From Culex pipiens pallens (lineage: Eukaryota > Arthropoda > Insecta > Diptera > Culicidae): 64,000 nucleotides of DNA. The stretch covers positions 115,160,615 to 115,224,614 of the forward strand of contig NC_068938.1 in the NCBI RefSeq assembly GCF_016801865.2, in the 5' to 3' direction. Positions 1 to 12,200 of this stretch are shown here, in pieces. Position numbers and translations under genes: made by a program. A model generated the notes under the pieces. The model saw only the letters and a list, made by a program, of their open reading frames with translations, searched no databases and was not told where the DNA came from. Position 1 is the stretch's first letter, and each line of letters begins with the position of its first letter.

Positions 1-1449
1 CTGAAAGAATAGTTCAACGAAAGAAGACAAAAAAATCAATGATTACGACCAACAAATTGGATGCCAACGAGAGGCTCGTTGGTAACACATTCACCGGTCA
101 TTCATGCAAATTAAGTGCACTTTGACTCCAAAGTGTGACACTCAAGTATACAACAATCGGTCCGAGAGTAATTCCATTCATAATTCGAATTTATTCGTCC
201 TCTCTGATGGATACCCGAGGCGAATGGAAATTGCAGGGACAAAACGCTTCCAACTTTCTGTCCGCCTGACAGCTGAAGCTGTGTGAATATGAATCCGTTT
301 GCCACTGTGGGATATAATTCACATTTAGAAGTTCATTCCATTGTTTGCGTCACTTAAAATTCATAACCACCTTCGCACAAGCCACATTTTCAAGGGAGGA
401 GGACATGCTTCGAATAAGCCAGGAATAACAGATTCACAACATTAAACGAACTGTGTTTACAGGACGAGCACTATTATACTTTACAAATCAAGTTTCATTC
501 CAGGGAGGTATAAATATGAATGGAACAAGCTCCGGCAGCCAGTACAAGCAAAGCTCTAGGAAATAGAGTCATACAAACTAGAATCTGCCATTCGGCTGTG
601 TGTTTGGGTCCCTTTTCGGAGTGCCGAGAGAAACACTTCCTTCCGGATGCCTTGTTCTGGGTTTTGCAGCAGCAGTAGCAATGGCACAACAAAGGTCCAC
701 CAGGATCGTTCCTCCTGATGCTCGGTTGCTCTTTCCTAGCATCTCACGCATAACTGAGATTCGGAGCATATTTCGAATACATTGTGGTGCAGCATCAGCA
801 GCAAACCAAACCCCGAGCATGCCGCAAAGCATGGCAAGAGAAAATTATTTTCTACTCCAAGGGGGGTCCACCGCTAGGTGGTGGTGGTGCTGCTGCTGCT
901 GCTGCGTCAGGTTCAACTGTGAACCCTTGCGATGGGCCCCTCGAAGCCGATTACCGAACGAGGAGAATAAATTGCCACAGTTGGTCGGTGGGATACGTGT
1001 ATGATTTTATTTGTTATTAAACAATTTCGAAAGCACAGCTAGCAGTCCTCACAATCGAGTCCCGTACGGACGACAAAAGTCATGTGTCCTGGGGCGACGA
1101 TTCGTACCGGGCAAAGATTTGTTCATTAATTCGAGCTTGTACCACAAAAGGAGTAGCTGGTTAAAATTGCAACTTGTTTTGCTGGTTTCGATTGAATTTG
1201 AGCTGAAATCCATGCAAAATCTCAAAAGTGCTTATACAGTTATTCCAACAACAAAAGTTTATTTACCATGCGTCTCCATGTAGGCTACATTTTTCATTTC
1301 TCTCATGAAGATTTTTTAATAAATTAGCAATTCTCCACCAAATTCGGAAATGGATTTTACTTTTTTTTATTTAGCTCAAACTTTGTGGAGAACATAAAAG
1401 TAATTTTGTGCCATTGGTTCACCCATAAAAGTCTCCATGCAATTTTGGA
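1..1449. other. Intron or 3' region without recognised gene; trinucleotide run
   Basis: No confident gene or repeat was recognised. A GTGGTG/CTGCTG trinucleotide run lies at about 876-905. On the minus strand this reads as poly-Ala/poly-Pro or poly-Gln/poly-His depending on frame, and a possible tail exon of the DIP-like gene is discussed in the findings. The ORFs here otherwise have no recognisable domains. Confidence 0.5.
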
Positions 1450-1459
1450 AGCTGTTTGT

Positions 1460-1900
1460 GTGTGTGTGTGGTCCAATCCAATACCCGCTGGCCGGCAGCG
1501 AAATTATGGGAAAGTATAGTTTGTATCAGACTTGGGTTATGCTGATACAGCTTATCTCAGTCCCGGGTATTAGGTGGTGTTAGCCCTCGCGCTGCTTCCA
1601 GTGACCCATTTCAGAATGACAGAGCTCCTTGCGGTCCAATTCCGAGGTCACTGGGCATTGACTGGCCCCGCCTAAAGGTAAAGCAAGGACCAGACGGGTC
1701 CTCGATCTATCTTTAAACTTCCAATCCCATCAGGCAAAACAGGGATCGGCGCGTATTTAGTAAATTGCTAGCAAAAATATGTCAGGTTTTTCAAAATGTC
1801 CAATATGGACTGATCTCACCAAATTCACGAAGCAGCTGCCTCTTGTTTTCCTTATATGATGATGATGGCCAGGTCCAGTCACGACGTTTTCCATACGCGA
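1460..1900 (+). mobile_element. Probable retroelement 3'-region fragment
   Basis: This is a GC-richer island in AT-rich DNA with no open frame. It runs from about the GTGTGTGTG run to a short ATGATGATG run at about 1856-1865. It resembles the untranslated 3' part of a non-LTR element ending in a short tandem tail, but no reverse transcriptase or second copy is present in the window. This is an inference from composition and tail only. Confidence 0.25.
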
Positions 1901-2164
1901 CGCAGATTCACAATATGCCAACATACCACAACGACGACGGCGAATTCACGCGAAATGACCGAAATAATCGTCGCGACATTTTACGAATTTTACGATTTTG
2001 GAACAGATTGATGGATTATGATCAAAAATATCGTGAAACGACGCTTTCGATTATAAATTTACGAACAAAATAAATCAGGAATTTTTTTCGTAGTTCCTAG
2101 GCAACTGTTGACAAAATTCTGGCACTACTGTACCACAACCAAAACAAGCACTCATATAGAGATA

Positions 2165-4207
2165 CAGTCATGCCTCGGTTTTGCACGCCTCGGTTTTGCA
2201 CTGCCCCGGTTTTGCACCGTTCAGCTGCCTCGGTTAAGCACGGCCGAGTGCTTAACTGAAGCACAGAGCTTATGGGATTTTGGTTATATGGGAGACATTG
2301 GCTATAATTCTATGAATAATCATGCAAACATCAAAAAATTATAGTGTTTTGGAATCGGGATGATGTCAGTTATCCATTAAAATTATTATTTCATGAAATT
2401 TTTCACAAAAATACGTATTTTTCCTGTATTTCGAAAATGCATTTTTTTCTCTAAAAAATCCAAAAATATTTGTTATTGCAATATGGGTATCAGATGATCA
2501 GGTTTTTTTCATACATTTTGGATGTAACAACAACATTTTTAGAAAATACTCAAAATATTCACAAAACTACGTTTTTTCGAAAAAATACTCAAAATTTCAA
2601 TTTTTACAATATGGGTATCAAACGATCGGGATTTTTTCATACATTTCGAATGTAATACCAACATTTTTAGAAAATACTCAAAATTTTCACAAAACTACGT
2701 ATTTTCGAAAAAAATACTCAAAATTTCCGTTTTTACAATGTGGGTATCAAACGATCGGGATTTTTTCATACATTTCGAATGTAATAACAATTTTTTTTGA
2801 AAATACTCCAAATTTTCACAAAACTACGTATTTTCGAAAAAAATACTCAAATTTTCAATTTTTACAATATGGGTATCAAACGATCGGGATTTTTTCATAC
2901 ATTTCGAATGTTATAACATTTTTTTTAAATACTCAAAATTTTCACAAAACTACGTATTTTCGAAAAAAATACTCAAAAATTCCGTTTTTACAATGTGGGT
3001 ATCAAACGATCGGGATTTTTTCATATATTTCGAATGTAATAACAAAATTTTTTTGAAAATACTCAAAACTTTCACAAAACTACGTATTTTCGAAAAAAAT
3101 ACTCAAAATTTCCTTTTTTAAGATGTGGGTATTAAACGATCGGGATTTTTTAATACATTTCGAATGTAATCAATTTTTTTGAAAATTCTCAAAATTTTCA
3201 CAAAACTTCTTATTTAAAAAAAATCAGTTATTGCGGTTATTGTTATATTATTATATTATTATCGTTTGATACCCATATTGTAAACATTGAAATTTCGAGT
3301 ATTTTTTTCGAAAATACGTAGTTTTGTGAAAATTTTGAGTATTTTCAAAAAATGTTTTTATAACATTCGAAATGTATGAAAAAATCCCGATCGTTTGATA
3401 CCCACATTGTAATTATTGAAATTATGAGTATTTTTTTTTCGAAAATACGAAGTTTTTTGAAAATTTTGAGTATTTTCAAAAAATGTTGTTATTACATTCG
3501 AAATGTATGAAAAAATCCCGATCGTTTGATACCCATATTGTAAAAATTGAAATTTTGAGTATTTTTTTTCGAAAATACGTAATTTTGTGAAAATTTTGAG
3601 TATTTAAAAAAAATTGTTATTACATTCGAAATGTATGAAAAAATCCCGATCGTTTGATACCCGTATTGTAAAAATTGAAATTTTGAGTATTTTTTTCGAA
3701 AATACGTAGTTTTGTGAAAATTTGGAGTATTTTCAAAAAATATTGTTATTACATTCGAAATGTTTGAAAAAATCCCGATCGTTTGATACCCATATTGTAA
3801 AAATTGAAATTTTGAGTATTTTTTCGAAAAAACGTAGTTTTGTGAAAATTTTGAGTATTTTCTAAAAAATTTATTATTACATCCAAAATGTATGAAAAAA
3901 ATCTGATCATTCGATACCCATATTGCAATAACAATATATTTTTGGTTTCTTTAGAGAAAAAATATGCATTTTCGAAATACAGGAAAAATACGTATTTTTG
4001 TGAAAACTTTCATGAAATAATAATTTCAATGGATAGCTGACATCATCCCGATTCCAAAACACTATAATTTTTTGATGTTTGCATGATTTTTCGTACGATT
4101 AAAGCCAATGTCTCCCATATAGCCAAAATCCCATAAGCTCTGTACCTCGGTTATGCACGCCTCGGTTTTGCATCCCCCATATGCGGTGCTAAACCGAGGC
4201 ACGACTG
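2165..4207. mobile_element. 2-kb TA-flanked foldback element with satellite-like arms
   Basis: The ends are inverted copies, CAGTCATGCCTCGGTTTTGC on the left and the complement of CAGTCGTGCCTCGGTTTAGC on the right, flanked by TA on both sides (2163-2164 and 4208-4209). Next inwards lies a conserved inverted block (about 2265-2400 versus 4010-4150). The arms then consist of about five or six tandem units of roughly 128 bp in one orientation (about 2460-3200) and in the opposite orientation (about 3250-3930). Each unit carries CGATCGGGATTTTTTCATA. The TIR and TA target resemble pogo/Tigger-type non-autonomous elements (inference from memory). There is no transposase. The ORF of about 60 residues that recurs in both arms is a by-product of the repeat. 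Confidence 0.8.
2460..3930. repeat. Tandem about 128-bp units in inverted orientation
   Basis: AT-rich tandem units carry the phrases AAAATACTCAAAATTTTCAC, ACTACGTATTTTCGAAAAA and GGGTATCAAACGATCGGGAT. They are in direct orientation up to about 3200 and inverted from about 3250. They form the arms of the foldback element at 2165-4207. Confidence 0.8.
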
Positions 4208-4242
4208 TATCCACGCGCGAGAGTGTGTTAGTTTGGAGTTTA

Positions 4243-4372
4243 GTTACTCGCAGACACAGGCAAATCGAGTAGTCTGTCAAAATCAGCTGTGTCCTTTGTT
4301 ATACCACGAGCACGTGGTAAACAGCTGGTTTTTACAGGCGACTAGTCTACTCGATTTGCCTATGTCTGCGTA
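4243..4372. repeat. Short inverted repeat
   Basis: The sequence ACTCGCAGACACAGGCAAAT followed by CGAGTAGTC near 4246 is repeated in inverse form near 4340-4372 (CTACTCGATTTGCC, then TATGTCTGCG). The loop contains CCACGAGCACGTGGTA. It may be a small foldback element and carries no gene. Confidence 0.6.
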
Positions 4373-4849
4373 AAAATAGTGTAAACAAAATCAGCTGCTT
4401 GAAATTCAGCCAATCACAATCGATCAAAACCAAAACAATACTTTAAATACGAATACTAACACAGAATCATGGTGTGCGTGAGAGAAACCGTGGAGATCTC
4501 TATTCCCGAAAGAGAGTGAGAGAGGTGAGCGTCATGAGCGTGAGAACCTGTACGTGCCCATGCAGCAAAACTGACGTTTAACCTTAATTTGACAAGCAAG
4601 GCATTGCGCTACCCAAAGCACAATAACAACACAAATATGAAGAAGAAAAAAACCATAACAATGATGAAAATCTTGAAAAATTAAAACTATTTGCACTAGA
4701 TTTCACTTGTTTTCTCTTTTGTATGTCAATTTGAATCATTACAGCACAAGGAAAACTTTAAAATCCACGAGAAACGCGCCAAAAAGTTAAAATTGTCGAG
4801 GACCGACCGAACACCGAACTTCTTCCTCTCACAGACAAGCGAACTCCTT

Positions 4850-5735
4850 CCCATGCAATTTTGGAAGCTGTTCATACAAAAATGGTACGTTAATATTCGA
4901 AAATCTGTAACTTTCCAAGCATTTTTTTTTATTGATTTAGTGTCTTCGGGAAAGTTGTACGTATTGATGAGTATACGGTACACGGAAAAGAAAATTTTAG
5001 TGATTTTTTAATTAACTTTTTTTTGGCAAAAAAAAATCAGGTTCCCAAGATCCGTATTTTTATTTTTTTTAATTTTTTTTTATATGTTTTAGAGGACAGA
5101 ACTCCGAATTATTTGTTTTTTTAAATTGTGATTTTTGTTAAAAAATTAAACCTTGTACTATTTATTTATTTATTTTTGACCTCATTTTTTATTTAAAATC
5201 GAATTTGCAATTGAAAAGTACTTTAAAAAGTTTTGATTAAGCACGGTTTTCAAAAGCCATTCAAAGTTAAATTTTGTCCGAAAATTCCGATTTTATACTT
5301 TTTTAAAATAGTGATTGTCCATTCCTGAAAATATTTGTTTCTAATATTTCCTACAATTTCGTCTAAAAACATTGAAGATTGGACCACTGGTTGCTGAGGT
5401 ACAGCAAATAAAAGAAAAAGAAACAGGAAAATAACTAATAACTAATAACTAATAACTATTAACTAATAACTAAATTAGTTTTTTTTAGTCTCACCCAAAC
5501 AACTAATGGTCCAATTTCAATTTTTAAATATGAAACATTCGTGAAATTTTACAATCTTTTCGAAATTAATATTGTGTTTTTTTTATCAAGACTAACATTT
5601 CAAAAGGGCCTAACATTCAATATTTTGTTGTGAAAAAAGGTAAATACTAAAAAAAAATACGTGTATTTTTTTCTAAATAGTCCTCATCAATACCTACAAC
5701 TTAGCCGAAGACACCAAATCAATCAAGAAATTTAA
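4850..5735. mobile_element. Partial copy of the foldback family also at 30485-32911
   Basis: Several blocks match the large foldback element at 30.5-32.9 kb: GGAAGCTGTTCATACAAAAA, TGTCTTCGGGAAAGTTGTA, the block around TATGTTTTAGAGGACA, and TACCTACAACTTAGCCGAAG at the far end. The copy is shorter and diverged, and it contains a short TAATAACTAA run at about 5430-5470. The retrotransposon gag remnant begins directly after it. Confidence 0.6.
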
Positions 5736-6096
5736 GTCTGCAATTAGTAGAGAAGCGAGTCAGACGTGCGTCCCTCATATACCAATTAAGTGGATCGGCG
5801 GATTTGAAGAAGCTAAAGAATGCTGAAGCGCTACCTGCAAAGCCATTTTTGTGAAAACATCGTCATCGGATACGGTGCCGGGTGACCGGGTTTATCAAAT
5901 CTGGTGCTTTACGATCTTCCATTCGCTTGTGTGCTGATGGACTCAAAATTCTGCTACATACCAGAAAGGATTACAACTACGTTCGGGATTTCCTGAACAA
6001 CACAAAGATTGAATACTACAGCCATGACGATCCAGGTAAACGACCCATGAAACATGTCCTCCGTTGCCTGTACGACAAGGATGTGAGTGTGCTGAA

Positions 6097-7309
6097 CAGA
6101 GTTCGGAAAACCACTCACACTCACAAATCGAGTAGGCTTCCTCACAGCAAACACTCTCGATACTCACCGTGAGTGTGAGGGCTGAGTAAATTTACTCATA
6201 TTTGAGTAAAATGAGGGCGTGAGTAGGCCGTTTCCAACAATTTGTTATTTCCAAAATCAATGACCACATCAATCCAAAATCAAGTGTCTTTAACAATCGG
6301 TTGTACATTCGAGGTAGCGTCAATGTCTATAAATCCGAAGGTTATGTGTTGGTATTAATGTGGTATCAATTTTTTTTTTGTCTGTCTGGTATTTTTTTTA
6401 TTGCTTCAAAAGAATCCTGAGATTGTCAAAGTCCAGCGGATGGGCAATTATTTTCATAATTTTAAGACCGGTCGAATCCGTTGAAGATTAACCTACCGCA
6501 GGATAAATCGGAGGCCACAGACGGGGGCAGCTTCTGCGGATGGATGTTGGCAGCCATACCAAAAGAAGATGGCCGTGTTGCTGTGGGTAATGGTCACTTC
6601 CTTCGACAGCTGTGCAACTGTGGCCACTCTCGGTCGCTGACAGTTCTACTAATATATCTTGCCTAAGAACCAGGACACGCCAATGGAGCCTCAGCGGCCG
6701 CCGGTGGCCCTAGCCAAAAGCTGTCAAAAGCACTGGATCGGCCTTTTTTAGTTTTCAGTGAACCTCCAAGCCGGCGGCTATTGCAACTTCTTCGGCATGT
6801 CCCGATTCTGAACCAAAACACATTTGTAGAACTGTCGACGACCGGGAGTGGCCACTTACCTCAGCAACACGGCCATCCACTGCTGGTAAAGCTGTTAAAA
6901 TCCACCCGCAGAAGCATCCCCCGTCTAAACAACCTCCGACCTATCCGTCGGTAGGACAGCTGGAAGCTGACAACAAACTTTGTGATTAAAAAAAATTAAC
7001 TGGCTGAAAAAAAAACCAGATAAAAATCAGGATTTGAACCACTGTGATAAAAAAAACTTCTTATTGATAGCACTGCGCCTCTACCATCAGGACTACTTTT
7101 TCGCTGTTGAATGAACAAGAAAATCACCGATGTAGAGTTTGACATCTCGAAATTTGTTTTCTAAAATAGCCCTCATGAGCGCTCAAAGCCCTCTTTGTGA
7201 GTAAATGAGGAAGGCCCTCACACTCACCGAGAGTGATGAGTAATTTACTCGCAGGTAACTAAGTTTTTCCTCATAGTTGAGTAACTCGTGAGTGAGTTTC
7301 CGAACTCTG
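6097..7309. mobile_element. hAT-like non-autonomous element inserted in the gag remnant
   Basis: The termini are CAGAGTTCGGAAAACCACTC on the left and the complement of CAGAGTTCGGAAACTCACTC on the right. An exact 8-bp target duplication GTGCTGAA flanks them (6089-6096 and 7310-7317). Removing the element restores a continuous gag codon run at the junction, which confirms the insertion. TIRs beginning CAG and 8-bp duplications are typical of the hAT superfamily. The interior has GAGTGTGAG-type subrepeats near both ends and its own inner inverted repeat (about 6500-6660 versus 6830-6960). There is no transposase. Confidence 0.88.
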
Positions 7310-7482
7310 GTGCTGAAAGAAGAGCTCAAAACTCTCAAGTTGAACGTGATCGAAGTCTTCAAGATGACGAGACACAACAAGGACATCAAGTATCGTGATC
7401 AACTTTTTAGCTGGGTCATCTTGAGAAAGGATCAACAACGCCGTCTGAGCTGAAGGCAGTTCGGGCAATTTTCAACACCATC

Positions 7483-8085
7483 GTGACTTGGGAACGTTAT
7501 CGTCCTGTGCACCGTGACGTGACGCAATGTTCAAACTACTTGCAGTTTGGACATGGTGGAAGGAACTGTTTCATCAAGAGTCGTTGTGCAACCTGCGGAG
7601 GTGAGCATAAAACTCAAGCTTGCGAAAAAATCAACGAGAGCATCGAGGCCAAATGCTTCAATTGTGGTGGCGACCATTCGACCAAGAATCGAAGCTGCCC
7701 AAAACGTGCTGAGTTTGTTAAAATTCGGCAGCAAGCGACGACGAGGCACCAACCAAATCGTCGCAAAACTCCACCAGCATACACGGACGTAGATTTTCCT
7801 GCTTTGGCGTCACCAGGAGCAGGATCTGTTCGAGTGGTTCCAAATCTGCAGACATTGCCGTTGAATCAGCGGCAAAAAGTTGCAGAAAATACAACACCTC
7901 CAGGTTTCAGTCAGCAACTGAGGAAAACCCTACCAGCATCAACGGATGAAGGCAGTAGTGACCTGTTTTCACCACAAGAACTTCTGAACATTTTCATCGA
8001 GATGACAACAACACTGCGTGGGTGCAAAACTCGTCAGGAACAAGTAAGAACCCTTGGAGGATTTATCTTGAAATACAGTTCGTAG
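7483..8085 (+). pseudogene. Zinc-knuckle part of retrotransposon Gag
   Basis: This open frame of about 200 residues carries the knuckle array at residues about 16-72, then a basic linker and a low-complexity tail. It is the C-terminal half of ORF1 of a non-LTR retrotransposon; such proteins bind the element's RNA. It lacks its N-terminal half in frame and its ORF2 partner, and one knuckle Cys is lost. The annotated start is arbitrary because the true start lay upstream in the intact element. Confidence 0.8.
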
Positions 8086-9143
8086 TTTACTCGTTCTAAT
8101 GATTTTGAATATTTCAATGAATTTACTTTTTGTTTAGTTTTAAGTTAGGATTAGTTGTTAAAGTGATTTTTTTTCTTTTTTACCCAAATGTATTCGATTC
8201 ATTACAAAAATTTAAAACAATTGGAAGTAAATAAATGAATGTAACAGTTTATAATAAAACGAAAAATACAACATAGATGAAGAGCATTTACCACTAAGAA
8301 TGTAAATGAAATGTAATTATTATAAGAAAGTTTAATAAAGACATATTTAATTTTCAAAGAAATCAAGAAATTAATTGAAAAGTTACTAATTTTCGAATAT
8401 TTACGTACCATTTGTGTATGAACAGCTGCCAAAATTGTATGGAGATTTGTATGGGTGAACCATAATGACTTCTTTGGTGATAGAAAAGGCTCCCATAAAG
8501 TTTGAGCCAAAAAAAATAAAAATGGCCAAATAAAAGTTTAAAATATATTATAAAAATAATACAAAATAATAAAAATTGTCGAAATCGGCCGATTTTGCAA
8601 AGAATTGCTAAAATGATAAAAAAGTTACTATAGTCCAGACTCGATTATCCGAAGGCCTTGATAATATTTCATTTCGGATAATCGAGCGACGAAAACAAAA
8701 AGTCGTATTTTTGATTGTTGAGCTTAGGTATGACCCCGAAACTACGCTAAAGTAATTTTGAATTTTTTGAATCCCAGATGGCGGAAAAAATTGTGGTGAT
8801 GAAATATTGAAAAAAAAAAATAAATGCTTTTGGTGTGTTAAATGTGTGTTTATGAGTTATCGTTGCTCGGAATGTGAGTCAGCGGTTAGATTTGTCTTTT
8901 GAGTTTCAAATGAAGTGTTTCAAACTTTTTTTTGTCGTAATTTAAGAGCCTCTTTCCATAGTATTGCAGCTCAGAAGGCACCAAGCAACTACATTGTGCC
9001 ACGTTCGCTTAAAGTGATACAAGTTTCAATGTAAAATGTGCATCTTGAGCTGGATTTACACACACTAACGTTATCACACATACAATTGGCATGCAAACAC
9101 ACAAACACATACTAAATGGAAAGCGTCAGCCCCCGATACTTAC
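8086..9143. other. Intron or downstream stretch; pogo-like terminus fragment at 8631
   Basis: AT-rich, without a gene. Near 8630-8690 TAGTCCAGACTCGATTATCC is followed by a nearby inverted GGATAATCGAG. The same terminal sequence recurs inverted at about 56580-56622, suggesting remnants of one pogo-like family. A small block near 8415-8510 matches the family at 30.6 kb (GAACAGCTGCCAAAATTGTA). Confidence 0.5.
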
Positions 9144-9296
9144 GATACACTTTGATTGATCCGTCGGTCTCGCCGAGGGAGTTCTTGACCACACATTTGT
9201 AGGTGCCAAAGTCACCGATGTCGACCTCCTTGATTGTGAGCTTCATCACCACCTTGTAGTTGCTGGCTTCGTGCGTCGACGGTTCAAAGCGTTTGC
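9144..9296 (-). CDS. DIP-like gene, exon for second half of Ig3
   Basis: This 153-bp exon encodes KRFEPSTHEASNYKVVMKLT, then IKEVDIGDFGTYKCVVKNSL and GETDGSIKVY. It supplies the second Ig3 Cys (about 319). DFGTYKC followed by KNSLGETDGSIKVY is a signature of this family. The acceptor is TCATCTCCACCCAG|GC and the donor is GTGTATC|GTAAGTATC, both strong and phase 1. The remaining coding sequence (a low-complexity stalk and, in known members, a GPI signal) should follow on the minus strand below 9144. No convincing exon was found there. Confidence 0.94.
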
Positions 9297-12200
9297 CTGG
9301 GTGGAGATGAGAAGAGAAGAACAAACACAGCCCCAGTGAGTGGCAGTTTACTGGTTGGGGGGCTACTGACTTCTACACTGGATGCTGTTGTGAGTGTGTT
9401 TTTGGTTCGAGATGATGTTTGCAGTTTTGCGTGGCACAGTTTGCACAGTAATATTTCTGCTCGATTTCACTGAGGTGACATTACACGATACGACAGGACG
9501 CGACAGGCATCGGTCGTTGACGGTCTCGTTGAGGTCGTTAGAAGGTTTCAAATGTTGTTGCTGTGTTTACACTGTGGAATAACGCTGTAACTTCGGGGGA
9601 CTTGAACCTTGTTTCATTTGATGTGACATGATGTGTGCCACATGGCGAAGCAATGGCAAAGTTCTGATTTGCCAGTTTGATTTTGTAATTCCGGTTTCAA
9701 TTAAATTGAACGGCTGAAAAGCACGTCAGTTTCGATGTAAAATTACTCTTTAACTCATAAAAGATAATTTTGAACTCAAATAAAGCAAAACTATAATAAA
9801 ACAAAAAAAGCTAAAATCGACTCTTTCGTGCTATCTTGTCGCACGTCGCTTTTTGAAATTCCGAAAAAAAACGCGTTTTATTTTTGAACTTCAATAAACA
9901 AAAAAAAAAGAGCAAGCAAAACAACAAACACGTTTTGTTTGGTTGACCATTCTGTACATTGTCCCGAAGTTTGGTTGAACGTGTTTCAAACGCGTTCAGA
10001 CCTGAAATCCCTTTGGCCAATTGTCCCACTACCCGAGCATGGGTAAATAACAAAGGAAATGCGTAATAATACCTTTCTCTGGTATCAATACCAAATTTTG
10101 GTATTTCTGGACCCTTTAAAATTTGTCTTAAGGATTATGCAAGAGCAAAATGTGGTATCATACCAATTTAAGGTATTGTTTTGATATTGCAAAATTGCAG
10201 AATTTGTCAATTCCACATTTTGGTCGAACTCCACATTTTGGTATTCTTTTGGTATTACAGTATTTTATCAAATTCCTCTGAAACTATGGGAAAATTTCGA
10301 TCAATTTTTACAAAATAATTAATTTTGCGCTAAAATGAAGTTTCAAAGCGAATGCCTTCATTGAAAACCGGAAATTTCAAACTTGATTTTAAACATTTTT
10401 GATATACCCCCTAAAGAAATGACTTGAAATTTTTGGAAAGTCAGGATGCCACATTTTGGTATTATTTTGGTATTGAAGTGTTTTATCAAATTCTTCTGAA
10501 CTATGGGATTTTTTTTATAAACTTTGACGAGATAATTAATTTTGCGCTAAAATTACTTCAAACTCAAAAAATAACTAGCAGCTTTAGTATTACCTCATCA
10601 AACTCTCGATTTTATTAAGAATAAAGCGTATTTTATTTACTATTTTTGAAGTTTGCTCGCGTTATCTAAATTGTACAAACAATAAAAATATACTGATAAG
10701 TCCAGCCCATAGAACTTATGCTCGGTTGGCACGCGTTCGATTAAAAAAAACTTTCTAAATAATCAATTATTTATCTTTCCGCAGTCGGCTGCCTGAGATT
10801 TAAAATGTTTAACCGATAAACAAAATGTTCATGGTCACATCACTGCCACTCGTGAATCCTGACCTCATACCCATCTACTAACCCCCTCAAAACTCATGTG
10901 ATACTTTGTCGGAGAAGCAGTCGATTGGGCGGTCTCTAGTATCGGACTAACATTCCCATCCACTTCCCCGTGACCCTACCACTGGTCATGGCCGGCGCCG
11001 GTATTGATCAGCATGATAGGGGCCTTTGAGAAGTTGCGAAGCGAGGAAAGATAGCACCCACTCATCTTCCACGGCTCGTGAATGTAACTTCTGGAGGTCC
11101 TGGTCAATAACGGAGTAGCAACTGCGGGTGGGCACCTATGCTTATGCTTATGCTAAAATTACTTAAAACTCAAAAATGTTAAAACTGATTTTCAATTTTT
11201 TTTTATTTGCCCACAAAGTTTTTTTTTAAATCGTTGAAATTTCTCTAAGTCGGGATAACAAAATACTTTGAAAAACGAGTAAATCGACAGATTATTGAAT
11301 TTTGGTGAATTTCAATCCAGTTTCATTTTAATAACACTTATTTTTCAACTTGTAACCCTTAACTACCCCATTAGAAATTATTATGCCTCAATCGTGGTTT
11401 TTTGCTAATCATAAAAGCTTTTGCATTTGAGAGCGCCATCTCTTACCGAGTAGAGGAAGCAATTGTGGTTCATTTCTTTTCATTTCGGCACTCACGATCG
11501 AGATCTCATTACCCTGGCCGTGGCTATCCGTAAAATTGTTAAAAGATGGGCAAAGCGTGTCTTAAACCAAAATTTGGTGCAATAGAAAAATGGGAAAGAA
11601 ACGGGAAAACCCGATCGTATCCACTCAATGTGTGTGATAAGGATGCCCCTATTGATTGCCATATGAGAAAAGGAGATGTAATGACGATTCTATCACACGG
11701 ATGTCGTTCGTGTAGCAAGAATTTGCTGTAGAAATGTTCTACATCGGGGATTAGAATATTCAAGTGGAGACTGTTGGCCAGTTAAGTTCAGCGGATGCAA
11801 GTCAGTGAAAGTGTGATTAGTGGTGCGACTAGTGGTGCGATTAAAGTCAATCTATAGTGAGTTTTTTGATTGACAGGCTTAGGAATTTCTTCATTTTTTG
11901 TATTAGTTCGTGAGCCGCAACGTTACATTAGGTTCGCAAGTGGTTAGCACGTGCTTTCTGCTGACCAAAGTCGAAGTAAGAATTCCTAAATTATATTAAA
12001 ATCTTAAACTAAATTGAATTGTGTTCAAATATAGAGCTTAGCCAATTCCAAGCTTTTGAAGTCGCACACCGATCAATAAAATCTAGTTCGCAAAAAAGAT
12101 CAGGTAAGCAGTGCTGGCTAAATGATTGTAAACTGCTAGAAAGTGAGATTACTTTGCTGTTGAACAGGCGAAAACCCACTGTTCAACGTGGGAGCGAGTC

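Larger units (their letters stand above)
5740..8085 (+). pseudogene. Broken non-LTR retrotransposon gag (ORF1) split by a hAT-like insertion
   Basis: Gag-like coding is recognisable at about 5882-6096 and resumes at 7318-8085. The first part contains the KIEYYSHDD...KRPMKHVLRCLY region typical of the domain preceding zinc knuckles in Jockey-type Gag. The second part ends with CCHC-type knuckles (CATCGGEHKTQAC and CFNCGGDHSTKNRSC) and then a Pro/Gln-rich tail. The first knuckle has Tyr instead of its second Cys (CSNYLQFGHGGRNC). A stop and frameshift near 7400-7450 separate the pre-knuckle part from the open frame starting near 7483. The whole is split by the element at 6097-7309. No endonuclease or reverse transcriptase follows, so this is a dead fragment. 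Confidence 0.8.

Noticed and set aside
1128..1209. Phase-compatible acceptor TTTCAG at about 1209 with a short frame to stop, as DIP tail exon
   Set aside because: The encoded peptide has no stalk-like or GPI-like character and codon use resembles intron; kept only as a remote alternative to the 0.9-kb candidate.
2470..3934. Repeated about 61-residue ORF in both foldback arms
   Set aside because: It is the translation of the tandem repeat unit itself, rich in Phe/Asn/Thr and without coding character.
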